Assembly (NCBI GenBank): GCA_046727735.1
Contig: JBKPDF010000017.1
Location: 1-64,000, forward strand
DNA: 64,000 nucleotides
Reading direction: 5' to 3'
DNA from: AP-16 sp046727735
GTDB lineage: Bacteria; Pseudomonadota; Alphaproteobacteria; Rhizobiales; Xanthobacteraceae
The translations under genes were made by a program, and so were the position numbers. Within the stretch, counting starts at the first letter, position 1. Every line of letters begins with the position of its first letter. Below are positions 53,042 through 61,974 of the stretch, one piece after another. The notes below the pieces were generated by a model. It ran no database searches and was not told the DNA's origin. It saw only the letters and a list, made by a program, of their open reading frames with translations.

Positions 53042-53479
53042 ATGTCCGATGCCAGAGCCTATCCGGATCGGCCGTTTTTGGCGGTGAGCGCCGTCGTCGA
53101 GCGCGAGGGGCGCATCCTGGTGGTGCGGCGCGCGCGGCCGCCGGCGCAGGACCGCTACACGTTGCCGGGCGGCGTCGTCGAATCCGGCGAGACCCTGATC
53201 GAAGCCATCCGGCGGGAAGTCGAGGAGGAGACCGCGATTCTGATCGAACCGGTCGACATTGCCGCCTACCGGGAGGTCATCGCGCGCGACGGGGACAATC
53301 GGCCGAAGCGCCATTTCGTCATCATCGTGTTCGCGGCGCGCTGGCGCGCCAACGAAGCGACACCCAACGAGGAGATCGCCGAAGCGCGCTGGATCGATCC
53401 CGGGGAGCTGAAGAGTCTGCCCACTACGGACGGCCTCGCCGACATCGTTGCGCGCGCGATCGAGCGGCTCGAAGCCTGA
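53042..53479 (+). CDS. NUDIX hydrolase
   Basis: 145 residues. The NUDIX box begins GGVVESGETLIEAIRREVEE and continues ET (about 42-63), with all catalytic Glu/Arg residues present. Members hydrolyse nucleoside diphosphates linked to another moiety; substrate unknown, ADP-ribose pyrophosphatase-like in length. The start codon follows a palindromic repeat closely; a GGGGAACG stretch may serve as ribosome site. Confidence 0.88.
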   Translation: MSDARAYPDRPFLAVSAVVEREGRILVVRRARPPAQDRYTLPGGVVESGETLIEAIRREVEEETAILIEPVDIAAYREVIARDGDNRPKRHFVIIVFAARWRANEATPNEEIAEARWIDPGELKSLPTTDGLADIVARAIERLEA

Positions 53480-53537
53480 GCCTCGGGCTTCGCGTTCGGC
53501 CTTGCGGACGGCACATTGTCGGCGCATACCGGAAGCC

Positions 53538-53927
53538 ATGATCGACAGCAGGTTCATGCGGGCGTTGGCGTTCGCGGCGGCGCTTGCCGCGATCGGCAGT
53601 CTTGCCCGTGCCGCCGAAGGCGGGCCGCCCCCCTATCAGGCCGACCTGCAACGGCTCGCCGAAATTCTCGGCGCGCTGCATTACTTGCGCGGCATTTGCG
53701 GCGCCAACGAAGGCCAGACTTGGCGCAACGAGATGCAAGCCTTGATCGACGCCGAGGCGCCGCCCGGCGAGCGCCGGGACCGGCTGGTGGCGAGCTTCAA
53801 CCGCGGCTACCGCGGGTTCCAGCAGACCTACCGCGGCTGCACGCCCGCGGCCGATCTCGCGATTCGCCGTTATCTCGACGAGGGCGCGCGGATTTCGCGC
53901 GACATCACCGCGCGGTTCGCCAATTGA
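53538..53927 (+). CDS. TIGR02301-family exported protein
   Basis: 129 residues. A signal peptide (about 1-25, cut near ARAAEG) is followed by a helical domain: YQADLQRLAEILGALHYLRG, then CGANEGQTWRNEMQALIDAE and SFNRGYRGFQQTYRGCTPAA with two conserved Cys. Matches the TIGR02301 family of alphaproteobacterial periplasmic proteins, function unknown. Possibly in one unit with the NUDIX gene. Confidence 0.85.
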   Translation: MIDSRFMRALAFAAALAAIGSLARAAEGGPPPYQADLQRLAEILGALHYLRGICGANEGQTWRNEMQALIDAEAPPGERRDRLVASFNRGYRGFQQTYRGCTPAADLAIRRYLDEGARISRDITARFAN

Positions 53928-54154
53928 CCGCGGCGCTTCGCCCGGCGCGCGCATCCGCGCATTAACCTTCCGCATAAGAGCCGGTCGGTCGCGCCAACGC
54001 ACGTGCTAGCCTGACGTCGGGACGGCCGCGAACTGACGTCGTTCGCGAAGGTGCTTGCCGTAACGTCGCCGACACGGCGCCGTTGCGGAAATGGAGGCCT
54101 GCTCACCCCGGTGCTCGAAGCGAGCTCCGGCCCGATTGTCACGAGGTGAACGGC

Positions 54155-54412
54155 ATGGGGATGCATCCGGCGATTCCCGATCCGGTTCCGGAGCACGAAC
54201 AGAAAGCGCGCGCGCTCGGATATCTGTGGGAAGCCTGGGCCGAAGCGCGGCTCGACGGCGTCGACGAGGATTGCCTGGCGCAGGCCTCGTTGTTCACGGC
54301 GCTCGCCGAGCTGATCTCGACCTACGGCGAGGATGCCGCCGCACGCTATGCCGAAGGCCTGCCGGCCCGGATCCGCAACGGGGAATTTTCGCTCGATCTG
54401 CGGCGGCAATAG
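54155..54412 (+). CDS. Conserved protein of unknown function
   Basis: 85 residues, no signal or membrane segment. HEQKARALGYLWEAWAEARL, then DEDCLAQASLFTALAELIST form two helices. I know close relatives from Hyphomicrobiales but no function. ATG at 54155 with GAGGTGAA upstream; another ATG two codons later. Confidence 0.7.
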   Translation: MGMHPAIPDPVPEHEQKARALGYLWEAWAEARLDGVDEDCLAQASLFTALAELISTYGEDAAARYAEGLPARIRNGEFSLDLRRQ

Positions 54413-54494
54413 CCCCTCGCGACCGTCGCTTTGCACCCATCCCACGCACCCCGCGGCCCTTGAGGCGCGCGGGCGCGCGACTTAGGTTGCAGCC

Positions 54495-55388
54495 ATGAAA
54501 CGCGCTGCGCTCTTGCCCGATCGAGGCGTCGTCAAAGTGGCGGGCGACGACGTGCGCCGATTCCTCAACGGGTTGCTGACCGCGGACATCACCACGGTCG
54601 CGCCCGGAGCAGCGCGCTATGCGGCACTGTTGACCCCGCAGGGGAAGATCATCGTCGACTGCATCGTGGCCGAAGCGCCGGCGAAAGACGGCGGCGGATT
54701 TTTCCTGGACTGCCCTCGCGCGCGCGCGGCCGCGCTCGTCGACCGGCTGAATTTCTACAAGCTGCGCGCCAAGTTCCTCATCGAGGATCTCTCGGAAACT
54801 CTCGGCGTGATGGCGATGTGGGGCGGCATCGGCGCGACCGCCTGCGGCCTCTCCTATCCCGATCCGCGGCTTGAAGCGCTCGGCATGCGCATCATGCTGC
54901 CGCCGCATCTCGCCGCACAAGCCGCGCATGAGCTTGCTGCCGAGCTCGTCGATGCCGGCGAATACGAGGCGCATCGCATTGCGCTCGGCGTGCCGCGCGG
55001 GGAAATCGATTTTACGTACGGCGACGCATTTCCGCACGAGGCCGACCTCGACCAGCTCGCCGGCGTCGATTTCGACAAGGGCTGCTATGTCGGCCAGGAG
55101 GTGGTCTCGCGCATCGAACATCGCGCCCGCGCGCGCAGCCGGGTGATCCCGGTCGCTTACGAAGGCCCGGCACCCGATGCGGGGGCCGCAGTGATGGCCG
55201 GCGACAGGGTGGTCGGCACCATGGGCTCGTCCGCAGCGGGCCGCGCGCTGGCCAGTCTGCGCATCGACCGCGTCGAGGAAGCGCTCGCGCAAGGCGCGCG
55301 GCTCTCCGCGGCCGGCGTGCCGATCCGGCTCACCAAACCGAGCTGGGCGCGCTTCGCGTTCCCGGGCGAGGCGCAGAGCCCGTCATGA
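54495..55388 (+). CDS. ygfZ: YgfZ/GcvT-type folate-binding protein
   Basis: 297 residues. GcvT-like fold with the YgfZ signature DFDKGCYVGQEVVSRIEHRA near 205 (KGC-Y-x-GQE). In E. coli YgfZ supports repair or maintenance of some iron-sulfur enzymes such as MiaB, using tetrahydrofolate. Full length. Its stop overlaps the tag start by ATGA, so the two are translationally coupled. Confidence 0.93.
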   Translation: MKRAALLPDRGVVKVAGDDVRRFLNGLLTADITTVAPGAARYAALLTPQGKIIVDCIVAEAPAKDGGGFFLDCPRARAAALVDRLNFYKLRAKFLIEDLSETLGVMAMWGGIGATACGLSYPDPRLEALGMRIMLPPHLAAQAAHELAAELVDAGEYEAHRIALGVPRGEIDFTYGDAFPHEADLDQLAGVDFDKGCYVGQEVVSRIEHRARARSRVIPVAYEGPAPDAGAAVMAGDRVVGTMGSSAAGRALASLRIDRVEEALAQGARLSAAGVPIRLTKPSWARFAFPGEAQSPS

Positions 55389-55996
55389 CCGCCGTACTAC
55401 CGGTTGCGGACGGCCTGCGCCGCTGCCCATGGCCCAAGCAGGACCCCCTCTATCTCGCCTATCACGACCAGGAATGGGGCGTGCCGGAATTCGAAGACCG
55501 GGCGCTCTACGAGAAGCTCGTGCTCGACGGCTTTCAGGCCGGCCTGTCCTGGATCACCATCTTGCGCAAGCGCGAGAATTTCCGCCGCGCGTTCGACGAC
55601 TTCGAGCCGGAAAAGATCGCGCGCTACAGGCCCACCAAGATCGCGCGGCTGATGGCGGATTCCGGGATCGTGCGCAATCGCGCCAAGATCGAGGGCGCGG
55701 TGCTGTCTGCGCGCGCCTATCTGGACGTCATGGAGAAGGGCGCGGGGTTCTCGGCGCTGCTTTGGGATTTCCTCGACGGGCGGCCGAGGCAGAACCGGTT
55801 CCGCTCGGTCGCGCAGGTGCCGGCCGAGACGCCGCTGTCCAAACAGATCTCCACCGAGCTCGTGCGGCGCGGCTTCAAGTTCGTGGGACCGACCATCGTC
55901 TACGCGTTCATGCAGGCGACCGGCATGGTCAACGATCATCTCGTGACGTGCCATCGGCATGCGCAATGCGCCGAGCTCGGCCATGGCCATGAATGA
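55385..55996 (+). CDS. tag: DNA-3-methyladenine glycosylase I
   Basis: Removes 3-methyladenine from DNA in base excision repair. 203 residues. The N-terminal RRCPWPKQDPLYLAYHDQEW then GVPEFEDRALYEKLVLDGFQ, with GLSWITILRKRENFRRAFDD and the C-terminal zinc-binding MVNDHLVTCHRHAQC, all match Tag. Overlaps the ygfZ stop (ATGA) and the next HD gene start by about 14 bases. Confidence 0.96.
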   Translation: MTAVLPVADGLRRCPWPKQDPLYLAYHDQEWGVPEFEDRALYEKLVLDGFQAGLSWITILRKRENFRRAFDDFEPEKIARYRPTKIARLMADSGIVRNRAKIEGAVLSARAYLDVMEKGAGFSALLWDFLDGRPRQNRFRSVAQVPAETPLSKQISTELVRRGFKFVGPTIVYAFMQATGMVNDHLVTCHRHAQCAELGHGHE

Positions 55997-56621
55997 ACCG
56001 CAGGCCCGCAATGCAAGTGCGCTCAAAGGAGACGCGCCGCGCGCATGGCAGCGCATGCTCTCGGGCCGCAGGCTCGATCTGCTCGACCCATCGCCGCTCG
56101 ACGTCGAGATCGAGGACATCGCCCATGGGCTCGCAAGAGTGGCACGCTGGAACGGACAGACGCGCGGCGCCCACATCTATTCCGTCGCGCAGCACGCGCT
56201 GTTCGTCGAATGCATCGCGCGCCAGCGTGCGCCCAATCTCGACCGGCTACTGCGGCTCGCCGTGCTGCTGCACGATGCGCCCGAATACGTCATTGGGGAC
56301 ATGATCACCCCGTTCAAGGCGGTGATCGGCGATTCCTACCGGGCGGTCGAGGCCCGCCTCCATGTCGCGGTGCGTTTGCGGTTCGGGCTCCCGCCGGTGT
56401 TGCCCAAGGAGCTCGCGCGCCTGATCAAGGCCGCCGACCGTTCTGCGGCCTATCTCGAGGCGACGCGGCTCGCCGGATTCGACGCCGCCGAAGCGCGGCG
56501 CTTCTTCGGCCGCCCGCCCGCGCTCGCGCCCTCGTTCGAGCGCGACTATCTCACGCCCTGGCCGGCCAATACGGTCGAGGCGCGGTTCCTCAAGCGATTT
56601 CGGGAACTCGCCGCGCCATAG
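55983..56621 (+). CDS. HD-domain phosphohydrolase (YfbR-like)
   Basis: 212 residues. HD-fold metal hydrolase: AHGLARVARWNGQTRGAHIY near 42 with SVAQHALFVE, then AVLLHDAPEYVIGDMITPFK near 93 (the HD pair) and a late AADRSAAYLEATRLAGFD Asp. YfbR-like enzymes are 5'-deoxynucleotidases; activity here is inferred. The start at 55983 lies inside the end of tag, with a second ATG two codons later. Confidence 0.85.
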   Translation: MAMNEPQARNASALKGDAPRAWQRMLSGRRLDLLDPSPLDVEIEDIAHGLARVARWNGQTRGAHIYSVAQHALFVECIARQRAPNLDRLLRLAVLLHDAPEYVIGDMITPFKAVIGDSYRAVEARLHVAVRLRFGLPPVLPKELARLIKAADRSAAYLEATRLAGFDAAEARRFFGRPPALAPSFERDYLTPWPANTVEARFLKRFRELAAP

Positions 56622-56742
56622 ACCGCCGGATCATCGGCTGCTTCGTGCAGCCCAGAGCCTGCCTGATCCGGGATGGGCATCGCTGCTGCATCGCGATCCG
56701 CCGCAAGCCGATATATATGGAGCTCGGAATGAAGGCAGCTCG

Positions 56743-57249
56743 ATGATTCACGTTTGCTCGCTGGCACGGCTGCATCCCACCGTGGAATCGACCGGTGCCC
56801 GCCACGTCGTCACCCTGATGCGCGACGTGCATTTGGTCACCCGGCCGAAGAGCATCGCGCTCGACAATCACCTCGTGCTGGCGATGGACGACATCAGCAT
56901 GCCGCTCGAAGGCTATTCGGCGCCCGCCGATGAGCATGTCGAGGAACTGGTGCGATTCCTGCGCGGCTGGGATCGGCAGGCGCCGCTCGTGATGCATTGC
57001 TATGCCGGGATCAGCCGGTCGACCGCCGCTGCCTATGCGGCGGTTTGCGCGCTCAACCCACATCGCGACGAGACGAGCATCGCCGGCAAGCTGCGCCAGG
57101 CTTCGCCCTCGGCAAGTCCCAATATCCGGATCGTCGAAATCGCCGATCGCCTGCTCGATCGCCGCGGCCGCATGATCCGCGCCATCGAGGCGATCGGCCG
57201 CGGCATAGAGACCTACGAGGCGCATCCGTTCCGCCTCGATTTGGAGTGA
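56743..57249 (+). CDS. Tyrosine-phosphatase-family protein
   Basis: 168 residues, single domain. The PTP/DSP active-site loop VMHCYAGISRSTAAAYAA (Cys and Arg in CX5R) is near residue 85, and the general-acid Asp probably lies in LAMDDISMP near 48. Bacterial relatives dephosphorylate phosphotyrosine or other esters. AAGG precedes the ATG. Confidence 0.85.
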   Translation: MIHVCSLARLHPTVESTGARHVVTLMRDVHLVTRPKSIALDNHLVLAMDDISMPLEGYSAPADEHVEELVRFLRGWDRQAPLVMHCYAGISRSTAAAYAAVCALNPHRDETSIAGKLRQASPSASPNIRIVEIADRLLDRRGRMIRAIEAIGRGIETYEAHPFRLDLE

Positions 57250-57342
57250 ACGGTCTCTGACGCTCGTTCCGATTGTGATCAAATCCGGTGCAGGCGCTCG
57301 CGCCCGGCATCGGATCTCGACTTGATGCGTCGGAAGGCGTGG

Positions 57343-57365
57343 ACGGCCGGGACAAGCCCGGCCGT
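57343..57365. repeat. Perfect 9-bp inverted repeat, Bradyrhizobium-type
   Basis: ACGGCCGGG (57343-57351) and CCCGGCCGT (57357-57365) around ACAAG. The core GGCCGGGACAAGCCCGGCC is a dispersed element in this clade. It could also serve as a bidirectional terminator between the convergent genes at 57249 and 57378. Confidence 0.65.
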
Positions 57366-57377
57366 GACCAACTATCC

Positions 57378-57821
57378 TTACCGGCTGCCCGAGGCGGCGA
57401 GCTCCGGCAGGATCGGGCGCGGGGTGTTTCTCACCAATTCGGCGCGGCCGGTGCGGCGCGTGAACTGACAGGAAAACAGGCCCAGCCCGGCAATCGCGCC
57501 GCGGAAGCTCTGCGCATCGGTGCGATAGAGGTCGAAACAGGTCTCGTTGCCGCCCAACACGCCGCAAATCGCCGCGCCTCGCACCCGCAGGGTTCCGGGC
57601 GGCAGCGAGACATAGCGCACGGCCGTCGTGCCGCCGAAGCGGACCATGCCGGACACCGAGCCGTCCGGGTTCACGCGGCCGGCGCCCGAGGTGCCTTCGA
57701 AGCAATTGAACGAGAACAGCTTGCCGATGACGAAACGCCGCGCCTCATCGGCATTCATCGGCCCGGCCAAAGCCGGCGCCGCCGCAAGCACGCCGGCGAG
57801 CACGATCACGCGCATGAGCAT
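57378..57821 (-). CDS. Conserved exported protein
   Basis: 147 residues. A signal peptide (about 1-20), then a small domain with FSFNCFEGTSGAGRVNPDGS, VRGAAICGVLGGNETCFDLY and a C-terminal region with a further Cys (GLFSCQF). Four to five cysteines suggest disulfides. Known as an uncharacterised family in Hyphomicrobiales. ATG at 57821; a second ATG two codons on. Confidence 0.7.
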   Translation of the reverse strand: MLMRVIVLAGVLAAAPALAGPMNADEARRFVIGKLFSFNCFEGTSGAGRVNPDGSVSGMVRFGGTTAVRYVSLPPGTLRVRGAAICGVLGGNETCFDLYRTDAQSFRGAIAGLGLFSCQFTRRTGRAELVRNTPRPILPELAASGSR

Positions 57822-57896
57822 GGGCGAGAACCCCCTGTTAACCACGAACCCGAGTCGGGATCATGCCCCACGATCGTGGACAAATCCTGAATGGGT

Positions 57897-58880
57897 TTAC
57901 CCGATTTTCACCACAATTCGCCCGCGCACCTGGCCCGCAAGAATCTCGCTCGCGGCCTCGATCACGCCCGCCAGCGCGATCTCATTGGTCATCGCTCCGA
58001 GCTTGGCGCAGTCGAGATCGGCGGCGAGGCGCCGCCACGCTTCGCGACGAATGGCTTGCGGACACATGACCGAATCGATGCCCAGCAGGGAGACCCCGCG
58101 CAGGATGAACGGCGCGACCGAGGTCGGCAGATCCATTCCGCCGGCGAGTCCGCAAGCCGCGACGGCGCCGCCGTAGCGGGTCATGGAAAGCACGTTCGCA
58201 AGCGTGGTCGAGCCGACGCTGTCGATGCCGCCGGCCCAGCGCTCCTTGCCGAGCGGGCGCGGCGTGCCCGTGAGCTCCGCGCGTTCGACGATCTCGCGCG
58301 CGCCGAGCCCCTTCAGATAATCGGCTTCCTGCGGCCGGCCGGTGGAAGCGACGACGTGGTAGCCGAGCTTGGCGAGGATCGCGACCGCGACCGAGCCCAC
58401 CCCGCCGGCCGCGCCCGTCACCACGATCGGACCGCGCGCCGGCGCAATGCCGTGCCGCTCGAGCGCCAGCACCGCGAGCATCGCGGTGTAGCCCGCGGTG
58501 CCGATCGCCATTGCCTCGCGGCCGGTCATTCCCGGCGGCAGCGGCACCAGCCATTGCGCCTTGACGCGGGCTTTTCCCGCATGGCCGCCGAGATGGGTCT
58601 CGCCCATGCCCCAGCCGTTGAGGATCACGGCGTCGCCGGGTTTCCATTCGGGGCTCGTCGAGCTTTCCACGATCCCTGCGAAATCGATGCCGGGGATCAT
58701 CGGAAAGCGCCGCACCACCGGCGCCTTGCCGGTGATCGCAAGGCCGTCCTTGTAATTGACCGTCGACCATTCCACCCGCACGGTGACGTCGCCGTCCATC
58801 AGCTCGTTGTCGGCGAAATCGACCAGCGCGGCGCGTTGGCCCTGCTCGGTCTTGTCGATGCGGATTGCCGGGAAGGACAA
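57897..58880 (-). CDS. AcuI/YhdH-type acrylyl-CoA reductase, MDR superfamily
   Basis: NADPH-dependent medium-chain reductase without zinc, 327 residues. Motifs: STVNYKDGLAITGKAPVVRR near 40, PGIDFAGIVE near 65, the Rossmann VVTGAAGGVGSVAVAILAKL near 150 and the C-terminal GVIEAASEILAGQVRGRIVV. AcuI reduces acryloyl-CoA to propionyl-CoA. Begins with TTG at 58880, preceded by GGAG. Could work with the DmdC-like dehydrogenase at 48-50 kb in organosulfur or acrylate metabolism, but they are not adjacent. Confidence 0.9.
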   Translation of the reverse strand: MSFPAIRIDKTEQGQRAALVDFADNELMDGDVTVRVEWSTVNYKDGLAITGKAPVVRRFPMIPGIDFAGIVESSTSPEWKPGDAVILNGWGMGETHLGGHAGKARVKAQWLVPLPPGMTGREAMAIGTAGYTAMLAVLALERHGIAPARGPIVVTGAAGGVGSVAVAILAKLGYHVVASTGRPQEADYLKGLGAREIVERAELTGTPRPLGKERWAGGIDSVGSTTLANVLSMTRYGGAVAACGLAGGMDLPTSVAPFILRGVSLLGIDSVMCPQAIRREAWRRLAADLDCAKLGAMTNEIALAGVIEAASEILAGQVRGRIVVKIG

Positions 58881-58955
58881 CTCAACGCTCCGGAACGCGA
58901 TGCGAGGCGGCGAAATTGGCCCGACAGCGCGCGCGACGCAAGAGCCCGGATTGTT

Positions 58956-60200
58956 CTACGCCGCCGCCGGCAGCGGGCGCGCGACGGGCTTCTCCACGAT
59001 CGGCAGGTTGATCAGCGCCGAGAGCACGCCGAACAGCACCGAGAGCCGCCACACCGCGTCGTAGGAGCCCGTGCGCTCGAACAGGATGCCGCCGAGCCAC
59101 ACGCCCAAAAAGCCGCCGACCTGATGCGAGAAGAACGCAAAGCCGAACAGCATGGCGAGCCAGCGCGTGCCGAACATCAGCGCGACCAGCGCCGAAGTCG
59201 GCGGCACCGTCGAGAGCCAGAGCAGGCCCATGGCGGCGCCGAACGCCAGCGTCGCTGGCGTGCTCGGCGGGAGAAGGACGAAAACCGCGATCGCGAGCGC
59301 GCGGGCGAAATAGATGGCCGAGAGCAGATACGGCTTCGACATGCGGCCGCCGAGCCAGCCGGCCGCGAGCGAGCCGAGAATGTTGAACATGCCGATGGTG
59401 GCGAGCGTCCAGCCGCCGACATGCGCGGACAAGCCGCGGTCGAGGAGGTAAGCCGGCAAATGCACGGTGATGAACGCGAGCTGGAAACCGCAGGTGAAGA
59501 AGCCGAGCACCAGCAGGACATAGCTGCGGTGGCCGAAGGCCTCGGCAAGCGATTGCCGAATCGATTGCGTCGGGACCCCTGCCGCGGGCGCGCTGGCGCT
59601 CGCGCGCGGCGTCGCGAGCGCCAGCGAGAGCGGCAGGATCAGCAGCATCAGCGCCGCGAAAATCACGAGCGCGCTGCGCCATCCGTAAACATCCATCAAC
59701 ACCACGCCGAGCGGCGAGAACAGGAACTGGCCGAGCGAGCCCGCGGCGGTGCCGGCGCCAAGCGAGAGCGAGCGCCAGGATTCCGGTACGAGCTTGCCGA
59801 ACGCGGCGAGCACGATGTTGAACGAACAGCCGGAAAGCCCGAATCCGATCAGCACGCCGGCCGAAAGATCGAGCAGGCCGGGCGAGCCCGCCTTCGCCAT
59901 CAGCGCGAGGCCGAGCGCATAGAGGATCGCGCCGGCGCTGATCACCCGCACGGTGCCGAAGCGGTCGGCGATCGCGCCCGCGAACGGCTGGCCGATGCCC
60001 CACAACAGATTCTGTATCGCCAGCGCGAACGCGAACACGTCGCGGCCCCAGCCGTTCGCCTCGGACCAGGGTTTCAGAAAAAAGCCGAGCGCGGAACGCG
60101 GCCCGAAGGTGAGGATGGCGATCAGACAGCCGCAGATGACGATCACGGCCGGGGTTCGCCAGGCGAGGCGCGCGGCGGCAGAGGCGGAAACAGCGGTCAT
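58956..60200 (-). CDS. MFS transporter
   Basis: 414 residues, about 12 transmembrane helices starting near residue 20. The loop GAIADRFGTVRVISAGAILY (near 75) and the second-half AAGWLGGRMSKPYLLSA are MFS signatures; overall pattern resembles the oxalate/formate and monocarboxylate branch. Substrate unknown. It is the last housekeeping gene before the A+T-richer island. Confidence 0.88.
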   Translation of the reverse strand: MTAVSASAAARLAWRTPAVIVICGCLIAILTFGPRSALGFFLKPWSEANGWGRDVFAFALAIQNLLWGIGQPFAGAIADRFGTVRVISAGAILYALGLALMAKAGSPGLLDLSAGVLIGFGLSGCSFNIVLAAFGKLVPESWRSLSLGAGTAAGSLGQFLFSPLGVVLMDVYGWRSALVIFAALMLLILPLSLALATPRASASAPAAGVPTQSIRQSLAEAFGHRSYVLLVLGFFTCGFQLAFITVHLPAYLLDRGLSAHVGGWTLATIGMFNILGSLAAGWLGGRMSKPYLLSAIYFARALAIAVFVLLPPSTPATLAFGAAMGLLWLSTVPPTSALVALMFGTRWLAMLFGFAFFSHQVGGFLGVWLGGILFERTGSYDAVWRLSVLFGVLSALINLPIVEKPVARPLPAAA

Positions 60201-60655
60201 CGGGTGGGTCTGGATTTTCCGGTGTTAAGGCCGACAAACTACCAGAGCGGGCAATACCCCGAACACTGAAAGGTTCTGATGCAGTCCATGAGTTTCGGGA
60301 ATGGCGGAGCGCCTCCCGAGGGAGCAGGCTGCTCGAGCGCAGCGGACCAGCGGCCGAAGAGGCGGTGGGCTCACTGCCGGCTGTCGCGAGGGGAATGCCG
60401 TCGGTCTGGGCGAAAACGGGTGATTTTTGGAGGTATAATTCTTACGAAATCACGCCAAATCAAAGCATTAAGTCGATTCAATTCGCGGAAATACATGTTG
60501 ACGTTGTCTTACTTAGGTATTGCATCTACAAGGGCGGCCGGCGGCCCTTTTTTCCCATCCCGCCGCTTGCTAGGGGCCTTCGCCACCGTGGCTCTCAATT
60601 CCTTAAGAGCATTGATAGCCCCTGTCCGTATTAACATACCCGTCGAAAACGTGCG
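60201..60655. other. Left boundary region of the A+T-richer island
   Basis: About 455 bases with no supported gene. Base composition shifts from about 60400 rightwards (runs such as TGATTTTTGGAGGTATAATT). A short hairpin AGGGC...GCCCT followed by TTTTTT (60531-60553) may be a plus-strand terminator. I found no integrase, tRNA or clear direct repeat that would mark an attachment site. Confidence 0.5.
60531..60553 (+). terminator. Short hairpin with T tract at the island edge
   Basis: AGGGC and GCCCT flank GGCCGGCG, followed by six T. A 5-bp stem is weak but the T run is clear. Confidence 0.4.
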
Positions 60656-61449
60656 TCAGGATTGCATGGATGCCGACGACTGTTCGATTCTTTGAAGCAC
60701 GAAGAACTGTGCACCGAAATACCGCAATGCAAAGTCCGAAATTCGTCGCAACTTACGTTGCTCATCGCTTTTACCTGGACGGCCGAAATCTATTTCGCGA
60801 ACAGGAATGTGCCTCGTTTCAAGAGCTCTCTCCACCAATGTCACCGTTTCATTCAGAATGGTTTCCCGAAGGGGGCGCTCATCGGCAACGAGCTGCTGCG
60901 CGAATTGCCGGCCAAGTTCTTCGCCATTCATCGCCGGTATTTCGCGTGGCTCCGAGCAGACATGGTATCGCGTTTGATCAAATGCCACATTATGGGCACG
61001 ATCATCCAACGGTCCAATGTCGCGGGGGGGATAAATAATGATCGGTTACGTACATCATTGTTAATGTACGCCGCGTTCAATTCATCGACTAGGTGAAAGC
61101 GCGGGGCTGCATAGAATACCTCGTTAGGATCAACATCAAGCTCAAGCAGAAGATCGTGCTGAGCCGAACGGCGTCGCTCCGTTATCCGGAACCGATAGAA
61201 GGGTAGTCGCAATCTCAATCCGCTTTTGATTTCCTTCGCGGTCCGCCTCGTCATGCAGTCGGCGCGCTTAAACTGCAGGAAAAGTGGGATGCCGGGGAGA
61301 TCGAGCTGCACATCGTAACCACCGCCTGCTCTCCCCTCTTCGATAAGGCTGGGAAAGATAGGCGCCGCGCGTAATGACGGCCCAGCAGAGTTTACCAGCT
61401 CGTGCGTAAGCGCGAAGCCGTAGGAGAATTCCGAGATGTCCGGCGTCAT
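60656..61449 (-). pseudogene. PD-(D/E)XK-like gene, frameshifted in a C run
   Basis: One reading of about 264 residues if one base is restored. Frame one (61449 to about 61030) gives EFSYGFALTHELVNSAG, GGGYDVQLDLPGIPLFLQFK and NEVFYAAPRFHLVDELNAAY up to FIPP. It then crosses the minus-strand run of seven C (61030-61024) into noise ending at 60928. The adjacent frame continues LDDRAHNVAFDQTRYHVCSE, PREIPAMNGEELGRQ to a stop at 60656. An eighth C joins both. The D-x(n)-Q-x-K pattern (YDVQL...LFLQFK, about residues 44-60) resembles the core of PD-(D/E)XK nucleases; this is a weak, inferred assignment. Divergent from the TIR remnant. Confidence 0.65.
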
Positions 61450-61601
61450 CTTTGAGTTGCTTACGTTGAGACCCGATGAAAGTAGTTAAACTTCCTTTTC
61501 GCTTTGCTCGCCGAAGCTGGATTCTTTGACGAGAATCCGATAGAGCCGTAATAGTACAAGTTGCAAATGATGGCAACTAAGCTGAGAAGGGCGGTCGACA
61601 A

Positions 61602-61974
61602 ATGTCAGAGGTCACCAGAGGACTAGGATCGCGGGCGTCGATAGCTACACTCGAAGAGCGGCGGATTGTGTTTATCAGCCATGCGAATCCGGAGGATAAC
61701 TCCATTACGACCTGGTTTGGCGCGCGTTTGAGCGCCGCGGGCTATGAAGTTTGGACCGATCTCACGCGGCTGCTCGGTGGAGAGGAGATGTGGGCCGATA
61801 TTGACGACGCGCTTCGGTCTCACGCACGCAAGGTCATTGTGCTTCTGTCTCGGGCGATCACTCATCCGCAGAAAGAGAGTCTGCGAGCCGAAGTCAATCG
61901 CGCATGATCCAAGCTTCGCTACGGATTTGTTGGAACTGGAGCACGAAGGACTCGAGTTGGAGGACGAAGCATGA
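61602..61974 (+). pseudogene. Remnant of the TIR-APAZ effector of a SPARTA system
   Basis: The first 101 codons encode a TIR domain of the SPARTA type: RRIVFISHANPEDNSITTWF, GYEVWTDLTRLLGG, WADIDDALRSHARKVIVLLS, and a helix with the likely NADase catalytic Glu at about 97 (SLRAEVNRA). The frame then stops at 61907. A short tail in another frame (DPSFATDLLELEHEGLELED, to TGA at 61974) shares ATGA with the Argonaute start. A whole TIR-APAZ protein has roughly 450 residues; only about 124 codons fit here. So the rest of TIR and practically all of APAZ are deleted. TIR-APAZ normally degrades NAD(P)+ when its Argonaute partner detects invader nucleic acid. Confidence 0.8.

Noticed and set aside
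57891..60269. 792-codon plus-strand open frame opposite AcuI and the MFS gene
   Set aside because: Shadow frame; low-complexity Arg/His/Ala composition and no motif.
60201..60655. Attachment site or tRNA at the left island edge
   Set aside because: No cloverleaf, no T-arm sequence and no matching direct repeat at the right edge could be found.
60279..60695. Open frames of 89-138 codons in the island edge
   Set aside because: No ribosome site, no conserved motif, and they run across the terminator-like hairpin.
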